DNA of 64,000 nt from Comamonadaceae bacterium UBA2121 (GCA_002331385.1 DCYB01000008.1:1-64000), one strand, 5' to 3'; shown: positions 34,813 through 43,993, counted from the stretch's first letter. Notes: generated by a model from the letters alone, not told the origin. Numbers and translations: made by a program.

Positions 34813-36789
34813 TCACGCCGACAGGCTGAACTTCTCCGCCTCCACCGCGCTGCGCAGTGGCAGCGACACGCGCAGCACCGTGCCATCGGGGCCGGACTCG
34901 GCGCGGAACGTCGCCCCCAACCGCTGGCTGCGGGTTTCCATGCTGCGCACGCCCACGCTCAGCCCGGCCTGCTGCACCGCGCTCACATCAAAGCCCACCC
35001 CATCGTCGAACACCGCCAGCTCCAGCACGTCCGGGCTCGGCAACGAGCACACCACGCGCACATGGTGCGCCCGACTGTGCTTGATGACATTGGACAGCGC
35101 CTCCTCCAGCACACGGGTGAGTGCCAGGCACTGCAGCGCCGTCGGCTTGACGCCCCAATACGAAGGCACCTGCCATTCCGACGTCATGTCCAGATCGTCC
35201 AGGATGTTGGTGAAGCGATGGCGCAGCGGCGCCAGCCAGATCACTGGCGAGTCCGGCACCGTGGCGCCCGCGCTGGAGCCGTGATCGATCACCTGGCGCA
35301 GATCGTCCCGCAGCACCTTCAGCAGCGACATCACCCGGTTGGATTCCAGCGGCTGCGCAGACTGCTCCACGATCGCCATGGAGCGCACCAGACTCGCGCC
35401 CAGCCCATCGTGCAGATCGTGCGCAATTTCCAGCCGCTCCTGCGCCTTGGCGTGGCGCAGGCGCTGCTCATGCTCGCGCGTGAGAGCCATCTCCAGCTCC
35501 AGGCGCGCATCGTTCACTGCCACCGTCAACTCATCGTTGAAACGGGCGATGCGCCGCATCTGCGTCGCCAACTGCGTGCCCAGCAGCACCGCCATGAAGA
35601 TCGTCGCAATCGGCCCCGAGATGGAGGACCAGCTCTCACTGTGGCGCCAGCTCGCCAGCACGATGAACACATCGTGCGCACCCACGACGATGAACACGAA
35701 CCAGCAGGCCGCCAGGAGCAGATGGCGCGGCTCGCGCGTGCGCCATGCGTGCCACTGGAACTGGATGCAGTTGAGCATGAACACCGTGAACCCGGTCATC
35801 CAGCCCACCACCACCGTTACGTTCAGGTGCTGACTCGGAATCAGCAGCGTGAGCAAGCACAGCCCCGCCACACCCAACCACAGCCCCTTTTGCAAGCGCG
35901 GCAAATGCTGCTGGCCAAATGTCCACGTGAACTGGCAGAAGCAGCCAACATAGATGACGAACAGCACGATGCTGGCGCGCGTCATGGTGAGCGAATTTTC
36001 AAACGGCCAGGAGTTGATCGACAAAATCGTGTAGAGGTAAAACACCCACGCCAGCGACATGAGCGCATACCAGCCATAGGCCCGTTCGCTGCGGTGGATC
36101 AGGAAGATGACCAGAAAAATACACCCCACCGAGCCCGATAGCAGCGCCGTCACGAAGTACGCCGTGCGCTGACGCCACAGGCTGTTTTCGTAGCGCTCGC
36201 GCACCATCTCGGGCTTGCCGATGTAGAGCTGGCCCAGACCCGCCTGCTGCTGCGTCATGCCCGTCACACGAATCCAGAGCGTGTTGATGCCATCGTTGAA
36301 AGACGAGCGCGGCAATTGCCACCAGCGCGGCATGTTCCAACTGGCCGAGAGTGGCTGGATCAGCGAAGCGTCCGACCAGATCAGGTCCTTGTTGCTGTAC
36401 ACCGCGCCAGCGACCGAAATGGCATTGATGCCCAATGCGACCGGCTCGATCAACCCTTCTGCGTTCCGGCAATCGCTGCGCCATTCCACGCGATACCAGG
36501 CCGTCAACATGCGGTCGCCCGCTTGCTCCCATTGGTGTGGCAAGTTGACCTGTTTCCAGCCCTGCGCGGGCGGATACGGATACGACTGCGCAACGCGCCC
36601 ATTGAGCGATTTTTCTGGCTGGGGATCGAATGCCATCTGCGCCGTCAGGATGTACGGATGACACTCCTTGTCATCCCCCGATGCGGCCGCTGCCGCAGGC
36701 GCCGCCCACACAGGTTGCACGCAGGCGGACAGCAGCCAGCCCAGCGCCAGCAGCACCCACCACGCGCACCGCCGCGCCGGCACCATCAC
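34813..36789 (-). CDS. Sensor histidine kinase with a galactose-binding-like sensor and 7TM region
   Basis: A 658-aa membrane kinase. Residues 1-29 form a leader with a possible lipobox (LLSAC). A periplasmic domain of about 165 residues contains WKQVNLPHQWEQAGDRMLTAWYRVEW, a jelly-roll pattern like glycosidase sugar-binding domains. Seven hydrophobic segments follow (about 205-405). The cytoplasmic part has a coiled coil and HisKA_3 dimerisation with the phospho-acceptor His in ERLEIAHDLHDGLGASLV, then the HATPase domain (EEALSNVIKHSRAHHVRV...DDGVGFD). It overlaps the response regulator by 4 bp (ATGA). The signal is unknown. Confidence 0.88.
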   Translation of the reverse strand: MMVPARRCAWWVLLALGWLLSACVQPVWAAPAAAAASGDDKECHPYILTAQMAFDPQPEKSLNGRVAQSYPYPPAQGWKQVNLPHQWEQAGDRMLTAWYRVEWRSDCRNAEGLIEPVALGINAISVAGAVYSNKDLIWSDASLIQPLSASWNMPRWWQLPRSSFNDGINTLWIRVTGMTQQQAGLGQLYIGKPEMVRERYENSLWRQRTAYFVTALLSGSVGCIFLVIFLIHRSERAYGWYALMSLAWVFYLYTILSINSWPFENSLTMTRASIVLFVIYVGCFCQFTWTFGQQHLPRLQKGLWLGVAGLCLLTLLIPSQHLNVTVVVGWMTGFTVFMLNCIQFQWHAWRTREPRHLLLAACWFVFIVVGAHDVFIVLASWRHSESWSSISGPIATIFMAVLLGTQLATQMRRIARFNDELTVAVNDARLELEMALTREHEQRLRHAKAQERLEIAHDLHDGLGASLVRSMAIVEQSAQPLESNRVMSLLKVLRDDLRQVIDHGSSAGATVPDSPVIWLAPLRHRFTNILDDLDMTSEWQVPSYWGVKPTALQCLALTRVLEEALSNVIKHSRAHHVRVVCSLPSPDVLELAVFDDGVGFDVSAVQQAGLSVGVRSMETRSQRLGATFRAESGPDGTVLRVSLPLRSAVEAEKFSLSA

Positions 36790-37493
36790 GACAGCCAGCC
36801 CCGCGCCTTGGCCTCCTGCACGGCGCTCACACGCGACGACACGGCCAGCTTGCGATAAATGCGCTTGATATGGGTGTCCACCGTGAAGCGGGACAGCGAA
36901 ACCCGCTCGGCAATCTCGCGATTGGTCATTCCATCAGCGACCAACTCCAGAATGGAACATTCACGCTGGCTCAGATCGTGCTCGTTGCGCGTGGTCTGGG
37001 GCGTGCTGGTGGCCGGGCTGACGGGCAGCAACTCCAGAATGCGCCGGGCAATGAACGGGTCGATGGGCGCGCCGCCACGCAACACGCTGCGAATGGACAG
37101 CGACACCTCCAGATCGTCGCGCTCCTTTAGCACATAGCCGGTCGCGCCCGCACGCAAGGCGCCCAGAATGGCTTCTTCCGAGCTCCACGCCGACACCACC
37201 AGAATGCCCGGAGAAGGCTCCAGCACGCGCAATTCCTCGATCAACGAGCGTCCGTTGCCATCCGGTAACTCCAGATCCACCAGCGCCAGCGCTACCGTGC
37301 GTGTGGCCAACAGATCACGTGCCGCCTTCAGCGACTCCGCCATGAGCAATTCCGAAGGCGCATAGCCCAACTGGATCAGCACCTGCTGCAGCCGCCGTTG
37401 CAGCAACGGCTCGTCCTCCACGACGAGGACCGGCGAAGGCAACGCATCGCCGCTGCCGGACGACATCGAAAGATTGTCTTGAGGAAACGCCAT
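36786..37493 (-). CDS. NarL/LuxR-type response regulator
   Basis: A 235-aa regulator with an N-terminal receiver domain (VLVVEDEPLLQRRLQ with acidic residues, phospho-acceptor Asp in ALVDLELPDG, Lys in GYVLKERDD) and a C-terminal LuxR HTH (LSQRECSILELVADGMTNREIAERVSLSRFTVDTHIKRIYRKL). It is the partner of the kinase encoded directly after it. Targets are unknown. The gene is divergent from prfB with a 287-bp AT-richer intergenic region. Confidence 0.92.
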   Translation of the reverse strand: MAFPQDNLSMSSGSGDALPSPVLVVEDEPLLQRRLQQVLIQLGYAPSELLMAESLKAARDLLATRTVALALVDLELPDGNGRSLIEELRVLEPSPGILVVSAWSSEEAILGALRAGATGYVLKERDDLEVSLSIRSVLRGGAPIDPFIARRILELLPVSPATSTPQTTRNEHDLSQRECSILELVADGMTNREIAERVSLSRFTVDTHIKRIYRKLAVSSRVSAVQEAKARGWLS

Positions 37494-37780
37494 GAGGAAA
37501 AAATACTGTTTGCCGCGAACGATAGGAATATTAGTTCACATCTGGTCGCATTCAGCAACAAAAATAACAATCTCGCTGAAAGTCAGAAACTACACATTCT
37601 TCCGCTTGTAGAAGCACTTACTCACACCCCACAACGCCGCTGATAGCCCGGCGCGGCCCGGCGCACTCAACAAAACACTGTCCGCGCAAGCACATACCGG
37701 CGCCGCACGAAGGCGCACTCCCATCCATGAGAAAATAACGAGTTATCTAACAAGACACCCGAATCCCAGGAAAGCCCAAC

Positions 37781-38885
37781 ATGGAAGCAGAACGCATCAA
37801 CCAGATCGGCGCCACCCTCGAAGACCTGTCCGAGCGGACCAAGGAACTTCGGAGGTATCTTTGACTACGATGCCAAGTTTGAACGGCTTCGCACAGTAAA
37901 CGCATCGCTCGAGGATCCCAACGTCTGGAACGATCCCAAGAAGGCGCAGGAACTCGGCAAGGAGAAGAAATCCCTCGACTCCGTCGTGCTGACGCTGCAA
38001 AAGCTCACCAGCGAGCTTGCCGACAACTCCGAGCTCTACGAGATGAGCTACGAGGATGACGACGAGTCCGCGATCGAAGCCATCGCCGCCGAGACCGAAA
38101 AGCTGCAACCGCTGATCGAAGAGCTCGAATTCCGCCGCATGTTCAATCAGGAAGCAGACTCGCTGAACTGCTTCATCGACATCCAGGCCGGTGCCGGCGG
38201 GACCGAGGCCTGCGACTGGGCCGGCATGCTGCTGCGCCAATACCTGCGCTACGCCGAACGCAAAGACTTCAAGGCCACGGTGGAAGAAGAAACGCCGGGC
38301 GATATTGCGGGCATCAAAAGCGCCACGATCAAGGTGGAAGGCGAATACGCCTATGGCCTGCTGCGCACCGAAACCGGCGTGCACCGTCTGGTGCGCAAAT
38401 CGCCGTTCGACTCGTCGGGCGGTCGCCACACCTCGTTCGCCTCACTGTTCGTGTATCCGGAAATTGATGATTCGATCGAAATCAACATCAATCCTGCCGA
38501 CGTGCGCACCGACACCTACCGCGCATCGGGCGCCGGCGGTCAGCACATCAACAAGACCGACTCCGCGGTGCGTTTGACGCACGTCCCCACCGGGATCGTC
38601 GTCCAGTGTCAGGATGGCCGCAGCCAGCACAGCAACCGCGACGTGGCCTGGCAACGTCTGCGCTCGCGCCTGTATGACTACGAAATGCGCAAACGCATGG
38701 AAGAGCAGCAGAAACTGGAAGACACCAAGACCGATGTGGGCTGGGGCCATCAGATCCGCTCCTACGTGCTGGACAACAGCCGCATCAAGGACCTTCGCAC
38801 CAACGTCGAAGTCTCCGCCACACAGAAGGTGCTGGACGGGGATCTCGACGTCTTCATCGAAGCCTCCCTCAAACAGGGCGTTTGA
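37781..38885 (+). CDS. prfB: Peptide chain release factor 2 with programmed +1 frameshift
   Basis: The product is 367 aa and terminates translation at UGA and UAA. The first 27 codons end at an in-frame TGA (37,862-37,864); reading then shifts +1 at CTT TGA C and continues to 38,885. The shift site has the conserved internal Shine-Dalgarno CGGAGG just upstream (37,849-37,855) and the slippery CTT codon, the RF2 autoregulation site. SPF (residues 207-209) and GGQ (252-254) motifs are intact. Confidence 0.97.
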
Positions 38886-38948
38886 TGCATCCGGGCCGCC
38901 ACTGCGCGGCCCGCTTCATCTGCTCAACTCAAGGAAAGAACCCAAGCC

Positions 38949-41642
38949 ATGATGAGAGAAGGACAAGCCACAGCGATTCAGCGCCTGGACTACACCGCTC
39001 CGGCATTCTGGATCGACACGGTGGACCTCACATTCGATCTCGATCCGGCCAAGACCCGCGTGCTCAACAAAATGCGCATCCGCCGCAATCTGGACGTGCC
39101 CGCGCAACCGCTGCGCCTCGATGGCGAAGAGCTGAACCTCGCGCGCGTGATGGTGAACGGCGGCGGCACCTCGTTCAAGATGGAAGACAACCAGCTCGTG
39201 CTGGAGAACCTGCCCGAGGGCGACGCGCCGATCGATCTGGAGATCTTCACCACCTGCGCACCGGCCAAGAACACCCAACTGTCGGGCCTCTACGTGAGCC
39301 ACGACACCTTCTTCACGCAATGCGAAGCCGAAGGCTTTCGCCGCATCACCTATTTCCTCGACCGTCCCGACGTGATGGCGAGCTATACCGTCACGCTGCG
39401 CGCCAACAAGGCGCTCTACCCTGTGCTGCTGTCCAACGGCAATCTGGTGGAAAGCGGCGATCTGGAAGACGGCCGCCACTTCGCCAAGTGGGCCGATCCG
39501 CACAAGAAGCCCAGCTACCTGTTCGCGCTGGTGGCAGGCAAGCTCGTGGCGCGCGAGCAGCAGATCAAGAGCCGCGCAGGCAACAACCACCTGCTGCAGG
39601 TTTTCGTGCGACCCGGCGATCTGGAAAAAACCGAGCACGCGATGAACTCGCTCATGGCCTCCGTGGCATGGGACGAAGCACGCTTTGGCCTCTCGCTCGA
39701 CCTGGACCGCTTCATGATCGTCGCCACCAGCGACTTCAACATGGGCGCGATGGAAAACAAGGGCCTGAACATCTTCAACACCAAGTACGTGCTCGCCAGC
39801 CAGTCCACCGCCACGGACGTGGACTACGCGAACATCGAATCGGTGGTGGGCCACGAATACTTCCACAACTGGACCGGTAACCGCATCACCTGCCGCGACT
39901 GGTTCCAGCTCTCGCTCAAGGAAGGCCTGACCGTTTTCCGCGATCAGGAATTCAGCATGGACATGGCGGGCAGCGACTCCGCCCGTGCCGTCAAACGCAT
40001 CGAAGACGTGCGCGTGCTGCGCACCGTGCAGTTCCCCGAAGACGCCGGCCCCATGGCCCACCCGGTGCGCCCCGACAGCTACGTGGAAATCAACAATTTC
40101 TACACCGTCACCATCTACGAAAAAGGTGCGGAAGTCGTGCGCATGCAGCACAACCTCGTCGGCCGCGACGGCTTTGCGCAAGGCATGAAGCTGTATTTCG
40201 AGCGCCACGACGGCCACGCCGTGACCTGCGACGACTTCGTACAGGCCATGGCCGACGCCAACCTCGACAGCCCGCTCGCCCACCACCTTGAACCCTTCAA
40301 GCGCTGGTACAGCCAGGCTGGCACGCCGCGCGTGCGCGCCGAAGGCCAGTACAACGCGGACGCCCGCACGTACACGCTGACGCTGTCGCAAAGCTGCCCC
40401 GCCACACCGGGCCAGCCCACCAAGCAGCCATTCGTCATTCCGGTGTCGCTCGGCCTGCTGGGCGCCGATGGCCGCGCCATCGCACTGCAACAAAAAGGTG
40501 ACAGCGAAGCCAGCGGCACGCAAGGCACCATCGTGCTGACCGAGCCCAGCATGAGCATCACCTTCGCCAACGTCGATTCGCGCCCCGTTCCCTCCCTGCT
40601 GCGCGGATTCAGCGCGCCGGTGATTCTGGAGTGCGACTTCAGCGACGCCGACCTGCTCAACCTGCTCGCACACGACACCGACCCGTTCAACCGCTGGGAA
40701 GCCGGGCAACGACTGGCCCTGCGCCTGGCGACAGCCGCCATCCAGGCGCCTGGCGAATGGCAGCAGCCCCTGCTGCCCCCCGAGTTCCTCCAGGCCATGC
40801 GCGACGTGCTGCGCAACCCGGCGCTGGACGCCGCGTTCAAGGAACTGGTGCTCACCCTGCCCTCGGAAGCCTATATCGCCGAACAACTCGACGAGGTCGA
40901 CCCCCAGCGCATCCACGCCGTGCGAGAGGCCATGCGCGCCGAGCTGGCGAGCGCCCTGCACGCCGACTGGATCTGGGCATACGAAGAACACCAGACACCC
41001 GGTGCCTACCGCCCCGATGCAGCCTCCGCCGGTCGCCGCGCGCTCGCCGGCCTGGCGCTCACCATGCTGTGTCTGGCCGCACGCCAGAGCGGCGACACGC
41101 TCTGGCCCGGCAAGACCTATCAGCGCTTCAAGGACGCGGGCAACATGACCGACCGCTTCGGCGCCCTCGCCGCGCTCGTCGGTAGCGACCACGAACTCGC
41201 CCAGCCTGCGCTACAGCGCTTTCACGCCATGTTCAGGGACGAGGCACTGGTGCTCGACAAATGGTTTGCGCTGCAAGCGGGCGCGCCCGACCGCAATGGC
41301 AACATCCTGCCCGCCGTGCGCGCGCTGATGACGCACGCTGACTTCCAGATCAAGAACCCCAACCGCGCACGCAGCGTCATCTTCAGCTACTGCAACGCCA
41401 ACCCCGGCGCATTTCACCGCGCCGATGGCGCTGGCTACGCCTACTGGGCCGACCGCGTACTGGAGTTGGACACCTTCAATCCGCAGGTCGCATCGCGCCT
41501 CGCCCGCGCCATGGACCGCTGGCGCAAGCTCGCCGAGCCCTACCGCACGCTTGCGCGCGAAGCCATCGAGCGCGTTGCCGCACAAACCACGCTCAGCAAC
41601 GACGTACGCGAAGTCGTCACGCGCTCGCTGGCGGACGAATAA
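38949..41642 (+). CDS. pepN: Aminopeptidase N (M1 family)
   Basis: An 897-aa zinc metallopeptidase removing N-terminal residues from peptides in the cytoplasm. The exopeptidase motif GAMEN is near residues 266-270, the zinc site HEYFH at 302-306 and the second Glu about 19 residues later (KEGLTVFRDQEF). Length and C-terminal helical domain match the E. coli PepN type. There are two adjacent ATGs at the start. fbp follows 45 bp downstream. Confidence 0.96.
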   Translation: MMREGQATAIQRLDYTAPAFWIDTVDLTFDLDPAKTRVLNKMRIRRNLDVPAQPLRLDGEELNLARVMVNGGGTSFKMEDNQLVLENLPEGDAPIDLEIFTTCAPAKNTQLSGLYVSHDTFFTQCEAEGFRRITYFLDRPDVMASYTVTLRANKALYPVLLSNGNLVESGDLEDGRHFAKWADPHKKPSYLFALVAGKLVAREQQIKSRAGNNHLLQVFVRPGDLEKTEHAMNSLMASVAWDEARFGLSLDLDRFMIVATSDFNMGAMENKGLNIFNTKYVLASQSTATDVDYANIESVVGHEYFHNWTGNRITCRDWFQLSLKEGLTVFRDQEFSMDMAGSDSARAVKRIEDVRVLRTVQFPEDAGPMAHPVRPDSYVEINNFYTVTIYEKGAEVVRMQHNLVGRDGFAQGMKLYFERHDGHAVTCDDFVQAMADANLDSPLAHHLEPFKRWYSQAGTPRVRAEGQYNADARTYTLTLSQSCPATPGQPTKQPFVIPVSLGLLGADGRAIALQQKGDSEASGTQGTIVLTEPSMSITFANVDSRPVPSLLRGFSAPVILECDFSDADLLNLLAHDTDPFNRWEAGQRLALRLATAAIQAPGEWQQPLLPPEFLQAMRDVLRNPALDAAFKELVLTLPSEAYIAEQLDEVDPQRIHAVREAMRAELASALHADWIWAYEEHQTPGAYRPDAASAGRRALAGLALTMLCLAARQSGDTLWPGKTYQRFKDAGNMTDRFGALAALVGSDHELAQPALQRFHAMFRDEALVLDKWFALQAGAPDRNGNILPAVRALMTHADFQIKNPNRARSVIFSYCNANPGAFHRADGAGYAYWADRVLELDTFNPQVASRLARAMDRWRKLAEPYRTLAREAIERVAAQTTLSNDVREVVTRSLADE

Positions 41643-41687
41643 GCGCGGCGGCTCAGACAAGATTCAGGCATCAAGGAGTATTTCGAC

Positions 41688-42692
41688 ATGACACCTCGTA
41701 CCAGCCTCACACGCTATCTGGTTGAACAGCAGCGCGTCGACGGCCTCATCCCCCCGCAACTGCGCCTGCTGCTCGAAGTGGTCGCACGCGCCTGCAAGCG
41801 CATCAGCTTCGCCGTCAACAAAGGCGAGCTCGGTGACGTCATGGGCACCGCAGGCAGCGAAAACGTGCAAGGCGAAGTCCAGAAAAAACTGGACATCATC
41901 GCCAACGAAACGCTGATCGAAGCCAACGAATGGGGCGGCCACCTCGCGGCCATGGCCTCCGAGGAAATGGAAGGCATCTACGTCGTGCCCAACCGCTATC
42001 CTCAAGGTGAATACCTGTTGCTGTTCGATCCGCTTGACGGCTCCTCCAACATCGACGTGAACGTCTCCATCGGCACCATCTTCAGCGTGCTCAAGAAGCC
42101 CGACGGACACCCCGGCGTGCACGACAACGACTTCCTGCAACCCGGCACGCAGCAGGTTGCAGCGGGCTACTGCATCTACGGCCCGCAGACCACCCTCGTG
42201 CTCACCGTCGGTGACGGCGTCGCCATGTTCACGCTCGACCGCGAGCAAGGCTCCTTCGTCCTCACACGCGAAAACATCCGCATCCCCGAGGACACCAAGG
42301 AATTCGCGATCAACATGAGCAACATGCGCCACTGGGACGCCCCGGTCAAGCGCTACATCGACGAATGCCTCGCCGGCAAGGAAGGCCCGCGCGGCAAAGA
42401 CTTCAACATGCGCTGGATCGCCAGCATGGTGGCCGACGTACACCGCATCCTCATGCGCGGCGGTATCTTCATGTACCCTTGGGACAAGCGCGAACCCAAC
42501 AAGCCCGGCAAGCTGCGCCTGATGTACGAAGCCAACCCCATGGGCTGGCTCGTAGAACAAGCCGGTGGCGCCGCCACCAACGGCAAACAACGCATCATGG
42601 AGCTCCAACCCACCCAACTCCACGAGCGCGTCAGCGTCATCCTCGGCTCCAAAAACGAAGTCGAGCGAGTGACCAGCTACCACGCAGGGTAA
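41688..42692 (+). CDS. fbp: Fructose-1,6-bisphosphatase, class I
   Basis: A 334-aa gluconeogenic phosphatase. The metal-binding motif DPLDGSSNIDVN begins at residue 114, GDGVAMFTLDREQGSFVLT follows, and the C-terminal GKLRLMYEANPMGWLVEQAGG block is complete. The start is preceded by AAGGAG. The 3' end abuts the tRNA-Thr promoter. Confidence 0.96.
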   Translation: MTPRTSLTRYLVEQQRVDGLIPPQLRLLLEVVARACKRISFAVNKGELGDVMGTAGSENVQGEVQKKLDIIANETLIEANEWGGHLAAMASEEMEGIYVVPNRYPQGEYLLLFDPLDGSSNIDVNVSIGTIFSVLKKPDGHPGVHDNDFLQPGTQQVAAGYCIYGPQTTLVLTVGDGVAMFTLDREQGSFVLTRENIRIPEDTKEFAINMSNMRHWDAPVKRYIDECLAGKEGPRGKDFNMRWIASMVADVHRILMRGGIFMYPWDKREPNKPGKLRLMYEANPMGWLVEQAGGAATNGKQRIMELQPTQLHERVSVILGSKNEVERVTSYHAG

Positions 42693-42699
42693 ACCGGTA

Positions 42700-42705
42700 T
42701 ATAAT
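42700..42705 (+). promoter_or_regulatory. -10 element of the tRNA-Thr promoter
   Basis: A perfect TATAAT lies 10 bp before the tRNA 5' end. The -35 region, which would be inside the last fbp codons, has no clear consensus match. Confidence 0.6.
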
Positions 42706-42715
42706 CACAGTCTTC

Positions 42716-42791
42716 GCCGGTGTAGCTCAGTCGGTAGAGCAGCTCATTCGTAATGAGAAGGTCGCGTGTTCGATTCATGTCTCCGGCACCA
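42716..42791 (+). tRNA. tRNA-Thr (CGT), integration target
   Basis: 76 nt with encoded CCA, anticodon CGT in the loop TTCGTAA. From within the anticodon stem onward its sequence belongs to the 49-bp repeat that also appears at 50,362, so the 3' part was rebuilt by the element on integration. The acceptor arms GCCGGTG and CTCCGGC leave one T-T mismatch. The gene should remain functional. Confidence 0.95.
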
Positions 42792-42792
42792 A
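42744..42792. repeat. attL: 49-bp direct repeat, left copy
   Basis: Runs from TCATTCGTAATGAG (anticodon arm) through CCGGCACCAA (one base past CCA). It is identical to 50,362-50,410, while sequences on either side differ. Confidence 0.95.
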
Positions 42793-42799
42793 TACAGAT

Positions 42800-42840
42800 A
42801 AGGGTTCATTGCTATGAAAATAGTAGTGAACCCTTTTTCT
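42800..42840 (+). terminator. Island-borne terminator for tRNA-Thr
   Basis: AAGGGTTCA and TGAACCCTT (42,800-42,808 and 42,827-42,835) pair, and an inner stem CTAT-GAAA-ATAG forms within. A TTT tract follows. It begins 9 bp after the tRNA and replaces the original terminator, now 7.6 kb away. Confidence 0.75.
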
Positions 42841-42849
42841 ATTGTGGGC

Positions 42850-42869
42850 CTGTAGGCAATCTGTAGGCA
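42850..42869. repeat. Left arm-site candidate: tandem CTGTAGGCAAT repeat
   Basis: CTGTAGGCAATCTGTAGGCA, two 11-bp units in tandem (the second incomplete), identical to the 20 bp at 50,213 beside the integrase start. Position near both att sites suggests integrase arm-binding sites. Confidence 0.7.
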
Positions 42870-42901
42870 CTTTGCCCAAATGCAGCACCAGCCCCGGCAA
42901 C

Positions 42902-42925
42902 AAAAAAGCCCCACGGCGGGGGCTT
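42902..42925 (-). terminator. Terminator of the island operon
   Basis: On the minus strand AAGCCCC and GGGGCTT flank a 6-nt loop, followed by TTTTTT. It lies 19 bp after the last island gene and faces the tRNA-Thr terminator. Confidence 0.85.
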
Positions 42926-42943
42926 GTCTGTGCGTAGGCGTGT

Positions 42944-43204
42944 CTAGTCGGCAGTTGGCTTGGTATCCAGAAACACCAATTGCACCTTTGGCGGCTCGGC
43001 TGCGGCTGCAATCCTCTCCTTGAACGCTTCCACCGACTCGCCCGGCTCGCGCGCCCATGTTCGGGCTCCGTCCGTGGTCTTGGCGTAATTCCAGTCCCAC
43101 TCGTTCTCACCTGGGGACATCGGCTGGATGAAGATGGTAGTTACTGCGTTGTCGTTGGGCTGGGACTTTTCCAGCGCCTCGATACGGCTCTCAAGGTTTG
43201 GCAT
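42944..43204 (-). CDS. Island protein of unknown function (86 aa)
   Basis: Starts MPNLESRIEALEKSQPNDNAVTTIFIQPMSPGE, with GGAGG 9 bp upstream. The first part is a short coiled coil; the rest is acidic with alternating hydrophobics ending VQLVFLDTKPTAD. It overlaps the end of the preceding DUF5681-type gene by 14 bp. Family not recognised. It is the last gene of the island operon. Confidence 0.72.
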   Translation of the reverse strand: MPNLESRIEALEKSQPNDNAVTTIFIQPMSPGENEWDWNYAKTTDGARTWAREPGESVEAFKERIAAAAEPPKVQLVFLDTKPTAD

Positions 43205-43619
43205 GGTGCTTTTCCTCCAGTGCGGCCACGCGGGCGGCCAGTTCATCAATCTCCACTACGCGGGCGAGTGTGCCTATGGCCGTCAGTAGCTGGGCCCCCT
43301 GCCCCGGTGCAAGCTCGCCAGCGGCCACGGATGCCAGCACGGCGCGCCCCTGGTCGGTCAGGGTGCCATCGGGTAGGGATAGGGGCTGCGATGGCTCCAT
43401 GGCCTTTATCGGCGGTAGCACGCGCTCCAGCAGCAGCCGTGCCGCGCCCATGTCGCCCTCCAGTGCTTTCGCCTTCACGGTGTCCAGTACGGCGGGCAGT
43501 ACGTCGGCCAGGGCGGCGCGCATCTTGGCGACTTCACCCGTGCCAGCGGGACGGCCCTTGGGGTTTCCAGATTGCCCCGGCTTCCATGCGTGGGGCGGCG
43601 CTTTCTTTCGTTCTGTCAT
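43191..43619 (-). CDS. DUF5681-type protein (phage small-terminase-associated family)
   Basis: 142 aa. The N-terminal block APPHAWKPGQSGNPKGRPAGTG is the DUF5681 signature, a Gly/Pro-rich segment common in phage and island proteins near terminase genes. The middle (KMRAALADVLPAVLDTVKAKALEGDMGAARLLLERVLPP) is helical and the C-terminus forms a coiled coil. The start is the ATG after AAAGAGGA. In a satellite such a protein could influence DNA packaging, but that is only inference. Confidence 0.75.
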   Translation of the reverse strand: MTERKKAPPHAWKPGQSGNPKGRPAGTGEVAKMRAALADVLPAVLDTVKAKALEGDMGAARLLLERVLPPIKAMEPSQPLSLPDGTLTDQGRAVLASVAAGELAPGQGAQLLTAIGTLARVVEIDELAARVAALEEKHHAKP

Positions 43620-43633
43620 TGAATCCTCTTTGC

Positions 43634-43993
43634 TCAATCAGTTAGTTCCCGGCTCACGTCGCGCAGGTCACGCGCCACAAAGGCCACGCCACCAGCAGCG
43701 CGGATGCGTTCCAGGAATAGGGCTTGCTCGGGGCGTAGGCGTCCGGTCTTCGCTTTCACTTCCACACCCAGCAAGCGGCCATCCTTCAATTGCCCCAGCA
43801 CGTCAGGGCAGCCCGGCCAGCCAAAGCGGATGAACCTATCGCCCACCTTGGCAGCCCCGCTATTCATGCGCTCGGCCCATGCCACCAGGGGATGCGCTCG
43901 CAGGGCTTTCAAGACTTCCACCAGGGCGGCAGCTTCGGGGCGGCTGTTGGTGCGGGGTGCCTGTTGCTCCAGGCCGAAAAGGTCAGCAGTCAT
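43634..43993 (-). CDS. VRR-NUC domain nuclease
   Basis: 119 aa. The domain shows the PD-(D/E)XK-like catalytic set of VRR-NUC: Asp in GWPGCPDVLGQL, then Glu-x-Lys in LLGVEVKAKTGRLRPEQALFLERIRAAGG, ending VAFVARD. Stand-alone VRR-NUC proteins are typical of phages and related elements and cut branched DNA such as Holliday junctions. GAGGGGG lies 8 bp before the ATG. The frame ends inside the leader of the next gene. Confidence 0.88.
   Translation of the reverse strand: MTADLFGLEQQAPRTNSRPEAAALVEVLKALRAHPLVAWAERMNSGAAKVGDRFIRFGWPGCPDVLGQLKDGRLLGVEVKAKTGRLRPEQALFLERIRAAGGVAFVARDLRDVSRELTD

Noticed and set aside
37781..37864. Stop codon near the start of prfB as a pseudogene or sequencing error
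   Set aside because: The stop, the slippery CTT and the internal Shine-Dalgarno form the conserved RF2 frameshift site, and the rest of the gene is intact.
38916..41192. A 758-codon open frame opposite pepN, and similar long antisense frames opposite trbB, gltX, prfB and others
   Set aside because: They lie wholly opposite strongly recognised genes in GC-rich DNA, have biased His/Ala/Arg/Gly-rich composition and no family resemblance; typical shadows.
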